A stretch of DNA of 64,000 nt, from assembly GCF_003002915.1 (NCBI RefSeq), contig NZ_PVTG01000004.1:186001-250000 (forward strand), in the 5' to 3' direction. The notes under the pieces were generated by a model, which was given only the letters and a program-made list of their open reading frames with translations, made no database searches and had not been told where the DNA came from. Origin of the DNA: Geodermatophilus tzadiensis (lineage in GTDB: Bacteria; Actinomycetota; Actinomycetes; Mycobacteriales; Geodermatophilaceae). The stretch's first letter is position 1. Each line of letters opens with the position of its first letter. The translations under genes were made by a program, and so were the position numbers. Shown piece by piece: positions 1-9,792 of this stretch.

Positions 1-1380
1 CGCCTCCAGGTCCTCGAGCGTGTGCGCCGCACCGAGGCCGACGCCCGCGCGGCCGGCCGCGATCCGGGAGCCGGGCAGGCCCATGACCCGGGCCGCGGCC
101 AGTCCCGCGCGGCTGCCGACGACGTGCCGGACGCCCGCGCCGCGCAGCGCCCGGCGCATGCCGCGCAGGCCCAGGCCCTTGTCGGCCACGACGACGACCG
201 CGCCGGCCCGCCACACCGCGTACACGGTGGCGGTGAGGTCGGCCGAGGGCTCCACCAGCAGCGCGACGCGGTCACCGGGCCGCACCCCGGCGGCGGCCAG
301 GCCGGCGGCGAGGTCGCGCACCCGCCGGGCCAGTGCCGACCAGGACACCGCCGCGCCACCCACCTCGGCGACCGCCACCGCGTCGTCGGCCGCCCGCTCC
401 TCCAGCGCCGACCACAGCCGGCGGCCGCCGTCGCCCGCCGGGCGCGCGGGGGCGGGGGTGCGGTCGAGGTCGGCGACCCACTGGGCGACGGCCCGCGCGT
501 ACTGCGGGGCGTCCTCGGGGAGCAGGTGCGAGGCGCCCGCGTAGCGGTGCAGCTGCGCCTGGGGCAGCCGCTCGCGCAGGTCGGCGAGGTAGCGCTCGCC
601 GAAGACCGGGTCGCGCGGCCCCCACAGCAGCAGCGCGGGGACGTCGAGGCCGCGGATCGCCTCGGCGACGGCCTCCTGCGCCGCGCGGGAGGGGTGGCCG
701 GGTGAGAAGGGGATGTCGGCCACGAAGTCGCCCACCGACCGCCGGCGCGCCGCGGTCCGGTAGGGGGCGGCGAAGGCGCGGCGGACGTCGGCGGGCAGCG
801 GCGGGCGGGACAGCGCCGTCGTCGCCCGGACGAACACCGGCGTGCCGACGGTGACCGCCGCCCGCACGCCCGGCGCGTCCGCGGCACGGATGAGCAGCGG
901 GCCCCAGTCGCCCTCCGGCATGGCGACGGCGGTGTTGGCGAGGACGACGCCGCGCAGCTCCGCCCGGTGCGCCAGCGCCCAGCCCAGCGAGATCACGCCG
1001 CCCCAGTCGTGCCCGACGGTGACCACCGGGCCGGTGAGGCCGAGCGCGGCGGTGAGGTCGCCGAGGTCGGCGATGCGCTGCGCCAGCGGCCGCGGCCCGG
1101 CCAGCCGCTCGGAGAAGCCCATGCCGAGCTGGTCGGGGGCGACCACCCGCCAGCCGGGCGGGGCGGCGGCGACCAGCCGCCGCCACAGGTAGGACCAGGT
1201 GGGGTTGCCGTGGACGCACAGCAGCGTGCCGACCGGGTCGGGCACGCCGTTGTCGAGGACGTGCCAGGTGTGCTTGGCCCCGGTGGCGTCGGCGACGGTG
1301 ACCGTGCGCGACCACGCGGGGTCCAGGCCCGGCAGGTCCGGGAGGAGGCCGGGCTCGCCGGTGCTGTCGGGGGCCGTCAC
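1..1380 (-). CDS. oleBC: OleBC fusion: beta-lactone decarboxylase (OleB) joined to beta-lactone synthetase (OleC), 3' part cut by window edge
   Basis: The visible 460 codons begin with an alpha/beta-hydrolase domain of the haloalkane-dehalogenase type: an HGNPTW oxyanion segment near residues 57-62 and a GHDWGG nucleophile elbow with Asp125 near 123-128. After a Pro/Ala/Gly linker near residue 310 an AMP-binding domain starts and runs off the left edge. In the ole pathway OleC closes a beta-hydroxy acid to a beta-lactone at ATP cost, and OleB decarboxylates it to a cis-olefin; the fusion is the usual actinobacterial form. The GTG start overlaps the oleA stop by 4 bp (GTGA), so the two are probably translated together. 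The ATP-grasping motifs of OleC and any oleD lie outside the window. Confidence 0.85.
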   Translation of the reverse strand, partial: MTAPDSTGEPGLLPDLPGLDPAWSRTVTVADATGAKHTWHVLDNGVPDPVGTLLCVHGNPTWSYLWRRLVAAAPPGWRVVAPDQLGMGFSERLAGPRPLAQRIADLGDLTAALGLTGPVVTVGHDWGGVISLGWALAHRAELRGVVLANTAVAMPEGDWGPLLIRAADAPGVRAAVTVGTPVFVRATTALSRPPLPADVRRAFAAPYRTAARRRSVGDFVADIPFSPGHPSRAAQEAVAEAIRGLDVPALLLWGPRDPVFGERYLADLRERLPQAQLHRYAGASHLLPEDAPQYARAVAQWVADLDRTPAPARPAGDGGRRLWSALEERAADDAVAVAEVGGAAVSWSALARRVRDLAAGLAAAGVRPGDRVALLVEPSADLTATVYAVWRAGAVVVVADKGLGLRGMRRALRGAGVRHVVGSRAGLAAARVMGLPGSRIAAGRAGVGLGAAHTLEDLEA

Positions 1381-2417
1381 CAGGCGAGCTCGAGGCAGGA
1401 GACGTTGAGGCCCGAGCCGATGCCCATGAGCAGCACGCGGTCGCCGTCGGCGAGGGAGTCCTGCTGGCCGGCCAGGGTGTAGGGCACCGACGCCGGGCCC
1501 AGGTTGCCCCGGGTGGGGAACGTCGTGGGGACCAGCGCCGGGTCGATGGCGAACCGGTCGCACATCGCCTGGGTGTGCACCTTGGACACCTGGTGGACGA
1601 CGTAGCGGTCCATGCCCGCCGCCCAGTCGACCTCGCCGGCGGCCTCGGCCCACATGTCCTGCGACAGCTGCAGCCCGGCGTCGAGCAGGCCCTTGAGGTC
1701 GGTGCGCATGAGGTCGTTGTCGCCGGTGCACAGCTCGTGGTGCTCGGTGCCGGCGCGGCTGACCGAGGCGACCAGGCGGTGGCCCTCGGGGTGCCGGTCG
1801 GCCCGGCCGAGCACCATCGCGACCGCGCCGGAGCCCAGCGTCAGGGTGGCGAACTGGGCGATGACGTCCTTGGAGACGGTGCCCGGCCCGTTGAGCCGCT
1901 CGACGGTGCGCTCCTGGACGGGGCGGGCGTCCTCGCCGTTGACGACGAGGGCGTACTCCACCATGCCCGACTCGATCATCGCCGCCGCGAGCTCCATGCC
2001 GTTGACGAAACCGAGGCAGGCGTTGGTCACGTCGAAGTTCTGGCAGGAGCGGGGCAGGCCCAGCGCGTGGTGCACCGCGACCGCCGTCGAGGGCTCGAGG
2101 TAGCGGCGGCTGACCGAGGTGTTGACCATCAGGCCGATCGCGGCCGGGTCGACGCCGCTCTCGCTGACCGCCTTGGCGCCGGCCTCGGCGGCCCCGTCGA
2201 CGAAGGTGACGCCCTCGGCCCACCAGCGGCGCTCCCGGATGCCGGCGAGCCGCTCGAGCAGGCCCGGGCGCAGCCCCACGCGGCGGTAGGTGTCGGCCAG
2301 CGCCTCGTCGAACGCGTCGGAGGTGACCACCCGGCTGGCGTCGGCCGTCTGCACCGCCAGGACGGCGGTGTTGCCGAAGCGGTGCGTGGTGTTGCCGTTC
2401 GTGTACAGGCCGCTCAT
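1377..2417 (-). CDS. oleA: OleA, thiolase-fold enzyme condensing two fatty acyl-CoAs
   Basis: A 346-residue thiolase/KAS III-like protein. The catalytic Cys is in NACLGF (Cys134), the His in VVHQVS (His275) and the Asn in RGNLGP (Asn305). OleA carries out a non-decarboxylative head-to-head Claisen condensation of two acyl-CoAs to a beta-keto acid, the first step of long-chain olefin synthesis. The ATG at 2417 is chosen because it gives the family's usual N-terminus (MSGLYTNGN); an in-frame extension to 2498 adds only Arg/Pro-rich sequence. The immediately downstream oleBC fusion supports OleA over FabH. A fatty-acid-type KAS III is the alternative but would not explain the neighbour. Confidence 0.87.
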   Translation of the reverse strand: MSGLYTNGNTTHRFGNTAVLAVQTADASRVVTSDAFDEALADTYRRVGLRPGLLERLAGIRERRWWAEGVTFVDGAAEAGAKAVSESGVDPAAIGLMVNTSVSRRYLEPSTAVAVHHALGLPRSCQNFDVTNACLGFVNGMELAAAMIESGMVEYALVVNGEDARPVQERTVERLNGPGTVSKDVIAQFATLTLGSGAVAMVLGRADRHPEGHRLVASVSRAGTEHHELCTGDNDLMRTDLKGLLDAGLQLSQDMWAEAAGEVDWAAGMDRYVVHQVSKVHTQAMCDRFAIDPALVPTTFPTRGNLGPASVPYTLAGQQDSLADGDRVLLMGIGSGLNVSCLELAW

Positions 2418-2624
2418 CCCTGGATCCAGTCCTCGGAAGGGCCGACCCCAGCGCGCCGCCCTCGGTGCGGGGCCACTACCCGTGCACCCACGCCGCACAC
2501 GGCCGGAGCGCAGGTCCCGGCGCCGTCCCCTCGTGTCGCGGGGCCCGGACGCCCCGACGATGCACGTCCGCAGAGCCTATGCGGAGCCCGGCTGACCGAC
2601 GGGGGCGGCCACGGGTGAGGGACC

Positions 2625-3134
2625 TCAGACGAGCACCCGGCCGCCGTGCACCGGGTCGGCGGCCTCGGCGGCCAGCAGGATGCGCCGGGCCGGGCGGTAG
2701 CGGCCCTCCCGCAGGCTCCGGGCCTTGGCCGGGTCCACCCGGGCCAGCTCGGCGCTGACCGCGAGGTCGTGCTTGTTGTCGGCCAGCAGCACCAGCCGGC
2801 CCAGCGGGTGGGCGGCGCAGCGCCGGATCAGCCCGGAGATGTAGGGCTCGCCGGGGCGCGGCGTGACCGCGTCGACGGCCTCGACCACCACCTCCGGGAC
2901 GCCGAGGGCGCGCAGCCGGTCGAGGTCGTAGCGGCGGTCGGGGTCGGGGTGGTCGCGGGTGTCGGCGACGACGTCGCGCAGCGTCCCGGCCATCTCCGCG
3001 TACGGGCCGTACGGGCGCAGCGCCTCGGCGACCGGCCGCAGGTGCGCCAGGTAGTGGTCGCGGCCCTGCCGGTCGACCTGCCCCTCGTGCGCCCGCAGCG
3101 CGAGCAGGTGCGCGTCCGGAACGCTGAACCCCAC
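2625..3134 (-). CDS. Degenerate RelA/SpoT-type HD-fold protein, probably without hydrolase activity
   Basis: 169 residues (GTG start) resembling small (p)ppGpp hydrolases of the MESH1/SpoT HD fold: an N-terminal AHEGQ-x(2)-RQG motif, a YLAHL segment with a His, and a C-terminal LLADNKHDL that matches the family's LAD..N block. The central metal site, normally LLHDVVEDT, reads LRDVVADT here: the HD histidine is Arg and the ED glutamate is Ala. The fold is therefore likely kept but the Mn-dependent chemistry lost. It is the last gene of the sigma/anti-sigma/ABC operon, 20 bp after the permease. The start is not certain, since upstream in-frame codons exist. Confidence 0.55.
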   Translation of the reverse strand: MGFSVPDAHLLALRAHEGQVDRQGRDHYLAHLRPVAEALRPYGPYAEMAGTLRDVVADTRDHPDPDRRYDLDRLRALGVPEVVVEAVDAVTPRPGEPYISGLIRRCAAHPLGRLVLLADNKHDLAVSAELARVDPAKARSLREGRYRPARRILLAAEAADPVHGGRVLV

Positions 3135-3154
3135 GGCTGCGAGGTTACGGCGGC

Positions 3155-4008
3155 TCAGACGTCCCGGCGGGCGAAGACCGTCCCGGCGAGCCCCAGCACC
3201 AGGGCCACCCACAGCACCGACCAGGCGAGGTAGGCCGGCGTCAGCCCGGCCTCGCTGAGGAACGGGAAGCCCGCGAACTCCGCGCCGGCCGCCAGCACCG
3301 CCGACGGGTCCTGGAAGGCGTGCATGGCACCGCGCCACAGCCCGTCGGTGGGCAGCAGCATCCGCGACACGGTGCCCACCCGGGCCACGCCCTCGTTGCC
3401 CAGCGCCGCCCCGACGCCGCCGACCACGCCCGCGATCCAGGTGGCACCGAACAGCCCGACCGCCACCACGCCGGAGGCCATCGGCGAGACCGCCGTGGCC
3501 AGCAGCAGGCCGAGGGTGAGCAGCACCGCCGTCTGCGCGGCCAGCAGCGCCAGCCCGGTCACCGGCTGCGGCGGCCAGTAGTCGACGGTGACCCGGACGA
3601 CGAGGAACTGCGCCAGCCCCGCCAGCACGACGTAGCCGCTGCCGAAGGCGACCAGCCCCAGCCACTTGCCCACCAGCACGGCGCTGCGCCGCACCGGCCG
3701 GGCCAGCAGGACCAGCGCCTGCCCGGACTCGACCTCGCCGGCCAGCGTGGGCCCGGCGAGGAAGGCGGTGCCCAGCGCGGCGATCAGGCTCAGCCCGAAC
3801 ATCACCAGGTTGAGCAGCTGGGAGGCGACCAGCCGGACCTCGCCGCTGGTCAGCGCGCCGGCCTGCGACTCCAGGCCGGCCAGCTTGGCGAAGCCCCACG
3901 CGGACAGGGCCAGCAGCGCCAGCGTGAGCACCGCGAGCGCGCGCAGCACCTTGCGGCGGGCGGCCTCGCGGAGGGTGAGCCCGGCGACGGTGAGCACCGT
4001 GCGGGCGG

Positions 4009-4012
<4 letters not shown>
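3155..4012 (-). CDS. ABC transporter permease, ABC-2 type
   Basis: 285 residues with about six hydrophobic helices, an LTLREAARRKV amphipathic N-terminus and a GPTLAGEVESGQALVLLARPV loop characteristic of ABC-2 (NosY/CcmB-like) permeases. It is the membrane half of an exporter whose ATPase is the gene just upstream; the GTG start overlaps the ATPase stop by 4 bp. The substrate cannot be read from sequence. Because sigma and anti-sigma genes head the same operon, it may respond to envelope or antimicrobial stress, but this is inference. Confidence 0.8.
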
Positions 4013-4979
<967 letters not shown>

Positions 4980-4983
<4 letters not shown>

Positions 4984-6071
4984 CCGTCCAGGCCCCGCGC
5001 CACCGCGAGCACCTCGTCGGCGCCCAGCGAGCCGGCCACCGCGGTGACCACGCCGTCCTCGACCCAGACCACACCGGCGACCAGACCGTCGCGCGAGGTG
5101 AGCACGGTGGCCGGCGCCCCGTCGACGTCGGCGGGCTCGCTGGTGGCCAGGCCGGCGGGCACCGGCAGCGGCAGCGTCGTCGCGGTGCCCTCGAAGCCGC
5201 GCAGCTGGGCGGCGAGGTCTTCCGGGATGCCGGGCAGGGACAGCAGGTAGTCGCGGGCGGTGGCGAACGGGATGCCCGACGACTCGCCGGTCGGGGCGCC
5301 CGCGCGGGCCACCACCAGCGCCGGCGCACCGTTGGCGCTCGCCCACACCGCGGCCACCCCCGGGCCGGCGGTCAACCGGAACTGCCCGCCGTCGAGTCCG
5401 GGCGGCGGGGGCGGCAGCTGCTCGCCGGCCTCGGCGGCGGCCTGCGCCGCCCGCTCGGCGGAGAAGGTGAACACCGCGCTGACCCGGCCGCCGGCCTGGT
5501 ACGTCGGCTCGCCGGTGACGCCGCGCGGCAGCTCGGCCACCTGCGGCACGGCCAGGCCGGTGGCCGCCTCCGCGGCGGCGGCGTCGGGCACCTCGCGGAC
5601 GTCGGGCTCCTCGAGCACCTCCACCTCGCCGTAGGCGGTGAGGTCGGGCAGCGCCACCAGGTCGGCCTGGGTGACCGTCACCGGCGCGACCTGCTCGGTG
5701 CGGAAGACCTGCAGCCAGTCGCCGGCGGCGGCCACCCCGCCGCCGGCGAGGACGACGAACACGCCGAGGCCGGCGACCAGCGGCCGGCGCAGCGCCCACC
5801 GCCGGCGGGGGGCGGTCGCCGGGCGGGGACGGCCGGCGGCGACGGCGGCGGACAGCCGGTGCCAGGCGGCGTCGGTGCCGGGGCCGGCCGGGGTGTCGGT
5901 GCCCAGCGCGGCGGCCGCGGCCCTGGCGTCGCGCTGGGCGGCGGCCAGGCCGGACAGGCAGGCCGGGCAGCCCGCGACGTGCTCGCGGTCGGCGTCGGCG
6001 ACGCCGGCCGGCTCGTCGACGAGACGGCGCAGCGTGCCGTCGGAGGGGTGGCGCTCAGTGGTGCGGCGCAT
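4980..6071 (-). CDS. Anti-sigma factor with N-terminal zinc-finger-like motif and one membrane helix
   Basis: 363 residues. The first 60 contain an H-x3-C-x2-C zinc-binding anti-sigma motif (HVAGCPAC). A single transmembrane helix lies near residues 97-117 (LVAGLGVFVVLAGGG...), followed by an extracytoplasmic domain of about 240 residues with a proline run. The start overlaps the end of the ECF sigma gene by 17 bp, the normal arrangement for a sigma/anti-sigma pair. It should hold the sigma factor at the membrane until a signal outside the cell releases it. The outer domain matches no family I recognise. Confidence 0.75.
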
Positions 6072-6564
6072 GGCGGGTCAGCTCCTCACGAAGGGCGGAC
6101 TCGGCGCGGCGGACGGTGGTGCCGACGCTGCCGGGGGAGAGGTCGAGGGCGGCGGCGACCTCGGCGTAGCTGAGGCCGCTGTGCCGCAGGACGAGGGCGA
6201 CGGCCTGCCGGCGGGGCAGGCGGGCCAGCGCCGCGCGGACGCGGCGCCGCTCGTCGCGGGTGACGACGTCGTCGGCGACGTCGGGTGCGGTGGGGTCGGG
6301 CGCGCCGGCGGCCTCCTCGCGGGTGGCCCGCCGGCGGTCGGAGCGCAGGTGGTTGAGCGCGGTGTGCGCCGCGGCGACGGCCAGCCACCCCGGTGCCTCC
6401 CCGGCCGGCACCGACGAGCGCGCGAAGGAGAGGAACACCTCCTGGGCGACGTCCTCGGCGCGGTGCCGGTCACCGACGACGCGCGCGGCGACGGCGACCA
6501 CGCGGGGCCAGGCCGTGCGGAAGACCTGCTCGAGGTCGGCCCGGACGGCGTCGCCTCCCGCCAC
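6055..6564 (-). CDS. ECF-subfamily RNA polymerase sigma factor
   Basis: 169 residues from the GTG at 6564. Region 2 reads DLEQVFRTAWPRV...AEDVAQEVFLSFAR, and region 4 has LPRRQAVALVLRHSGLSYAEVAAALDLSPGSV, a complete helix-turn-helix. The GTG is preferred over an upstream ATG (6726) because the extra 54 residues are Arg/Ala/Gly-rich and unlike region 2, and GGAGGA lies about 13 bp before the GTG. A TGTGACA (TGTCACA on this strand) at 6719-6725 could be part of an autoregulated promoter, but no clear -10 was found. It heads the operon anti-sigma, ABC ATPase, permease, HD-like protein. Confidence 0.8.
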   Translation of the reverse strand: MAGGDAVRADLEQVFRTAWPRVVAVAARVVGDRHRAEDVAQEVFLSFARSSVPAGEAPGWLAVAAAHTALNHLRSDRRRATREEAAGAPDPTAPDVADDVVTRDERRRVRAALARLPRRQAVALVLRHSGLSYAEVAAALDLSPGSVGTTVRRAESALREELTRHAPHH

Positions 6565-6732
6565 GGTCCCGCCGTCCTCCCGTCGCGCCCGTCCGGCCGC
6601 CCGCCCGTCCGGCCCGCGCCGTCCCGCGCGGGACAGGACTGCCGGCGCGGCGGCCGCCGGTGCGCTCCCACCGTGCCCGATGATCCCCACGTCGACAGAG
6701 CACCGCCGCCGCGGCGGATGTGACACGGCAGG

Positions 6733-8043
6733 TCAGGCGGGGCCGATCGTCCGGTCGAGGTAGTCGTTGCGGAAGGCCCCGCGCGGGTCGTACCGGCGGA
6801 CGAGGTCGCGGAAGTCGGCCATCCGCGGGTAGAGCCGCTCGAGCTCGGCGGCGCCGGTGGTGAACAGCTTGCCCCAGTGCGGGCGGGCGCCGAGCGGCCG
6901 CAGCGCCGCCTCGATCTCGGGGAGCAGGGCGGTCACCGCCGGCTGGTCGGGCAGCCAGGTGAAGTGCAGGGCCAGCACGTCGCCGCCGTACGCGGGGCTC
7001 AGCCACAGCTCGTCGGCGGCGACGGTGCGGATCTCGCCGACCTGCAGCAGCGGCGAGATCCGCCCGGCCAGGGAGCGCAGCGCCTCGCAGGCCGCCCGCG
7101 CGTGCTCCCGGGGGACGAAGTACTCGCTCTGCAGCTCCTCGCCCCGGCTGGGGGTGAACTCGGCGCGGAAGTGCGGCAGCCGCTCGTGCCACTCCCCGGG
7201 CAGGTCGAGCTGGTCGGTGAGGTTCTCCACCGGGGCGTCGGGGAGCATGTGCGTCGGCTCGGTGGCGGCGCGCGCGCCGAAGAAGTCCTCCGGGGCGACC
7301 TCGAGCTCGTCGGTGCGCGACTTGACGTACACCGAGGTCACCCGGTGCCAGTCGGTGAACACGCTGACGCTGTAGGCGGCGGCCGTGACGGCGTCGAGGT
7401 CGGCGAACAGCCGCTCCCAGGTGAGCCCGAGGTAGGCGCTGGTGCGCACGCGGAAGGTGGGCTGCGTCCGCAGCACGACCCGCGTGACGACGCCGAGCGC
7501 GCCCAGGTGCACCACCGCGCCGGGCAGGTCGGCGTCGTCCGCGCCGAGGACCACCAGCTCGCCGTCGGACCGGACGAGCTCCAGCCCGGCGACCGACGTG
7601 CTCAGCGAGCCGTTGCGGTTGCCGGAGCCGTGGGTGCCGGTGGCGGTGGCCCCGGCGACGGTGATGTGCGGCAGCGAGGCCAGGTTGTGCAGCGCCCGCC
7701 CGCGGCCGGCCAGCTCGCGGACCAGCTCGCCGTAGCGCATCCCGGCCGGCACGCGGATGAGGCCCGCGGCGTCGTCGACCTCGACGGGCAGCGCGAGGTC
7801 GTCGAGCAGGACGTGGTCGGCGGTGGTGTCGGCGATGTCGTTGAAGCAGTGCCGCGAGCCCAGCGCCTTGACCCGCTCGCTGCGGGCGACGACGTCCTGC
7901 ACCTCGGCGACGGTCCTCGGCCGGTGCACCCGCGCGGCCCGGTAGGTGAGGTTGCCCGCCCAGGTGCGCAGCGGTGCGCCGACAGCGTGGTCCTGCGTGA
8001 CCGTGGCGGGCTCCTCGGGGTGCGGCTGCTGGGGTGCGGCCAC
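6733..8043 (-). CDS. FAD-dependent alditol/xylitol oxidase-like protein
   Basis: 436 residues from a GTG at 8043. It has a PCMH-type FAD-binding N-terminus with GSRHCFNDIAD, where His65 corresponds to the covalent flavin attachment site of Streptomyces AldO, then TGTHGSG, and a C-terminal D-arabinono-1,4-lactone-oxidase domain ending YDPRGAFRNDYL. Members oxidise polyols such as xylitol or sorbitol at C1 and release hydrogen peroxide in the cytoplasm. The exact substrate cannot be fixed from sequence. The UPF0303 gene lies 14 bp upstream in the same direction, so the two probably form an operon. Confidence 0.8.
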   Translation of the reverse strand: MAAPQQPHPEEPATVTQDHAVGAPLRTWAGNLTYRAARVHRPRTVAEVQDVVARSERVKALGSRHCFNDIADTTADHVLLDDLALPVEVDDAAGLIRVPAGMRYGELVRELAGRGRALHNLASLPHITVAGATATGTHGSGNRNGSLSTSVAGLELVRSDGELVVLGADDADLPGAVVHLGALGVVTRVVLRTQPTFRVRTSAYLGLTWERLFADLDAVTAAAYSVSVFTDWHRVTSVYVKSRTDELEVAPEDFFGARAATEPTHMLPDAPVENLTDQLDLPGEWHERLPHFRAEFTPSRGEELQSEYFVPREHARAACEALRSLAGRISPLLQVGEIRTVAADELWLSPAYGGDVLALHFTWLPDQPAVTALLPEIEAALRPLGARPHWGKLFTTGAAELERLYPRMADFRDLVRRYDPRGAFRNDYLDRTIGPA

Positions 8044-8057
8044 GCTACCCCCGGGGC

Positions 8058-8528
8058 TCAGCGGCCGAGGTGCGCCCGCAGGGCGGCGACGACCATGCGG
8101 TGGTCCTCGAGCTGGGGCAGCCCCGAGACGACCACGACGCCGACCGGGCCGACCGAGCGGACCACCACCGGGAACGCGCCGCCGTGCGCGGCGTAGCGCG
8201 CGGGGTCCAGGCCCGTCCCCGCCTCGAAGGTCGTGCCGCGCTCGGCCCAGGTCTGCCGGACGTGCAGCGAGCTGTGGCCGAAGCGCTCGACCACCCGGGT
8301 CTTGCGCTCGATCCACGAGGCGTTGTCCGGGGTGGCGCCGGTCAGCGCCGCGGAGAACAGCCGGTGGCCGGCGCGGCTGACCTCCACCGCGACCGGCGCC
8401 CCGGCGCGGCGCGCGGTGGCCACGAGGGCCGCGCCGACGTCCCAGGCGTCGTCGTTGGTGAAGGAGGTGAACTGCAGGGCGTCCTCCTCCGCGGCGAGCT
8501 CGGCCACGGACGGGAAGGGGGTGTCCAC
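8058..8528 (-). CDS. UPF0303 (HbpS/GlcG-like) family protein
   Basis: 156 residues with the family pattern: LQFTSFTNDDAW near the N-terminus, ...VAVEVSRAGHRLFSAAL..., WIERKTRVVERFGHSS and a hydrophobic GPVGVVVVSGLPQLEDH segment. The family folds like haem-binding HbpS/GlcG proteins and is usually cytosolic; its biochemical role is not established. The GTG at 8528 gives the usual length. It is followed at 14 bp by the alditol oxidase, so a link to peroxide or haem handling is possible, but this rests only on position. Confidence 0.65.
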   Translation of the reverse strand: MDTPFPSVAELAAEEDALQFTSFTNDDAWDVGAALVATARRAGAPVAVEVSRAGHRLFSAALTGATPDNASWIERKTRVVERFGHSSLHVRQTWAERGTTFEAGTGLDPARYAAHGGAFPVVVRSVGPVGVVVVSGLPQLEDHRMVVAALRAHLGR

Positions 8529-8688
8529 GGGGGCATCCTGGCCCACGCCACGACCCGGGGCGCCGACTGCCGCCACGCACGGTGGGGACGCGCTCGGCCC
8601 GGCCGCGCCGGCGCCGGTGGGCGCCTCCGCCCCGGCCGCCGGCCCGTAGCGTCCCGGCACCCGCCGGAGGAGGCGGGCGGGAGGTGCC

Positions 8689-9741
8689 GTGGCCGGGGAC
8701 GAGGGCATGCGGGCGGCCCGCTTCGAGCAGGTCGGGCGGCCGCTGGAGCTGCGGGAGGTCCCGGTGCCGCGTCCGGGGCCGGGCGAGGTGCTGGTGCGCG
8801 TGGCCGCGACCGGGTTGTGCGGGTCCGACGTGCACATCGCCGTGGAGGGCGTCACCCCCACGGCCCTCCCGATCACGCTCGGCCACGAGATCGCCGGCAC
8901 GGTGGCCAAGGTCGGCGAGGGGGTCGCCGGCTGGGCGCCCGGCGCACGGGTGTGCGTCTTCCCCGTGCTCTCCGACGGGACCTGCCGCACCTGTCTGCAG
9001 GGCCGCAGCGAGATCTGCCTCGACCGCCGGATCGTGGGCATCCACATCGACGGCGGGCTGGCCGAGTACGTCGTCGTGCCCGCCGTCACCCTCGCCGCCG
9101 TCCCGGACGCGATCCCCCTCGAGCAGGCCGCCATCTGCACCGACGCGGTCGTCACGCCGTTCCACGCGCTGGCCGACGTCGCCCGGCTGGCGCCCGGCGA
9201 GTCGGTCGCGGTCCTCGGCGTCGGCGGCCTGGGCCTGCACGCGGTGCAGGTCGCCCGCCTGGTCGGCGCCTCACCGGTGGTCGCCGTCGACACCCGTCCC
9301 GCCCAGCTCGAGCGGGCGCTGCGGGCCGGCGCGGACGTGGCGGTCGACGCGACGCGCGAGTCCGTGGTCGACGCGGTGCTGGCCGCGACGGGTGGCAACG
9401 GCATCGACGTGGCGGCGGAGTTCGTCGGCGCGCAGGTGACCATCGCGCAGGCCGTGGAGGCGCTGTGCGTCGGCGGTCGGGCGGTGGTCGCCGGCCTGGG
9501 CGCCGACCCGATCACGGTGCTCCCGCCGACGTCGTTCGTGCGCCGGCAGCTGCAGCTGCTGGGGTCCTACGGCGGGACCCGGACGACGCTGCGGCGGGTG
9601 CTCGACCTCGTGGGTACCGGGCGACTCGACCTGGGCGGCTCCATCACCCACCGGTTCGCGCTCGACGACGCCGACGAGGCGCTGCGGACGCTGCACCTGC
9701 GGTCCGGTGACCCGCAGCGGGTCGTCGTCCTGCAGGGGTGA
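8689..9741 (+). CDS. Zinc-dependent medium-chain alcohol/polyol dehydrogenase
   Basis: 350 residues. It has a GroES-like N-domain with catalytic-zinc residues in GLCGSD and GHE, and a Rossmann nucleotide site GVGGLG near the middle. The structural-zinc loop reads DGTCRTCLQGRSEIC: three of the usual four Cys are present, and the first position is Asp. The GTG at 8689 is preceded by GGGAGG at good spacing; an ATG at 8707 is the alternative. It is divergent from the oxidase pair at 6733-8528, so both units may act on sugars or polyols. Substrate is unknown; 2,3-butanediol or alcohol dehydrogenase annotations would be equally defensible. Confidence 0.8.
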   Translation: MAGDEGMRAARFEQVGRPLELREVPVPRPGPGEVLVRVAATGLCGSDVHIAVEGVTPTALPITLGHEIAGTVAKVGEGVAGWAPGARVCVFPVLSDGTCRTCLQGRSEICLDRRIVGIHIDGGLAEYVVVPAVTLAAVPDAIPLEQAAICTDAVVTPFHALADVARLAPGESVAVLGVGGLGLHAVQVARLVGASPVVAVDTRPAQLERALRAGADVAVDATRESVVDAVLAATGGNGIDVAAEFVGAQVTIAQAVEALCVGGRAVVAGLGADPITVLPPTSFVRRQLQLLGSYGGTRTTLRRVLDLVGTGRLDLGGSITHRFALDDADEALRTLHLRSGDPQRVVVLQG

Positions 9742-9743
9742 GC

Positions 9744-9788
9744 CCGCCCGCGGAGGGGAGCCGGAGCGCGGCCCACCTCCGCGGGCGG
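9744..9788. terminator. Bidirectional hairpin terminator between convergent genes
   Basis: A perfect 13-bp inverted repeat (CCGCCCGCGGAGG at 9744-9756 with its complement at 9776-9788, 19-nt loop) fills the 51-bp gap between the convergent dehydrogenase and the small protein gene at 9793. No T-run follows, as is common in high-GC actinobacteria. Confidence 0.65.
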
Positions 9789-9792
9789 CGGT

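Noticed and set aside
6733-9240. 835-codon frame joining the alditol oxidase to upstream sequence
   Set aside because: The oxidase is full length from the GTG at 8043 with the usual N-terminus; the rest is antisense or antiphase to the UPF0303 and dehydrogenase genes.
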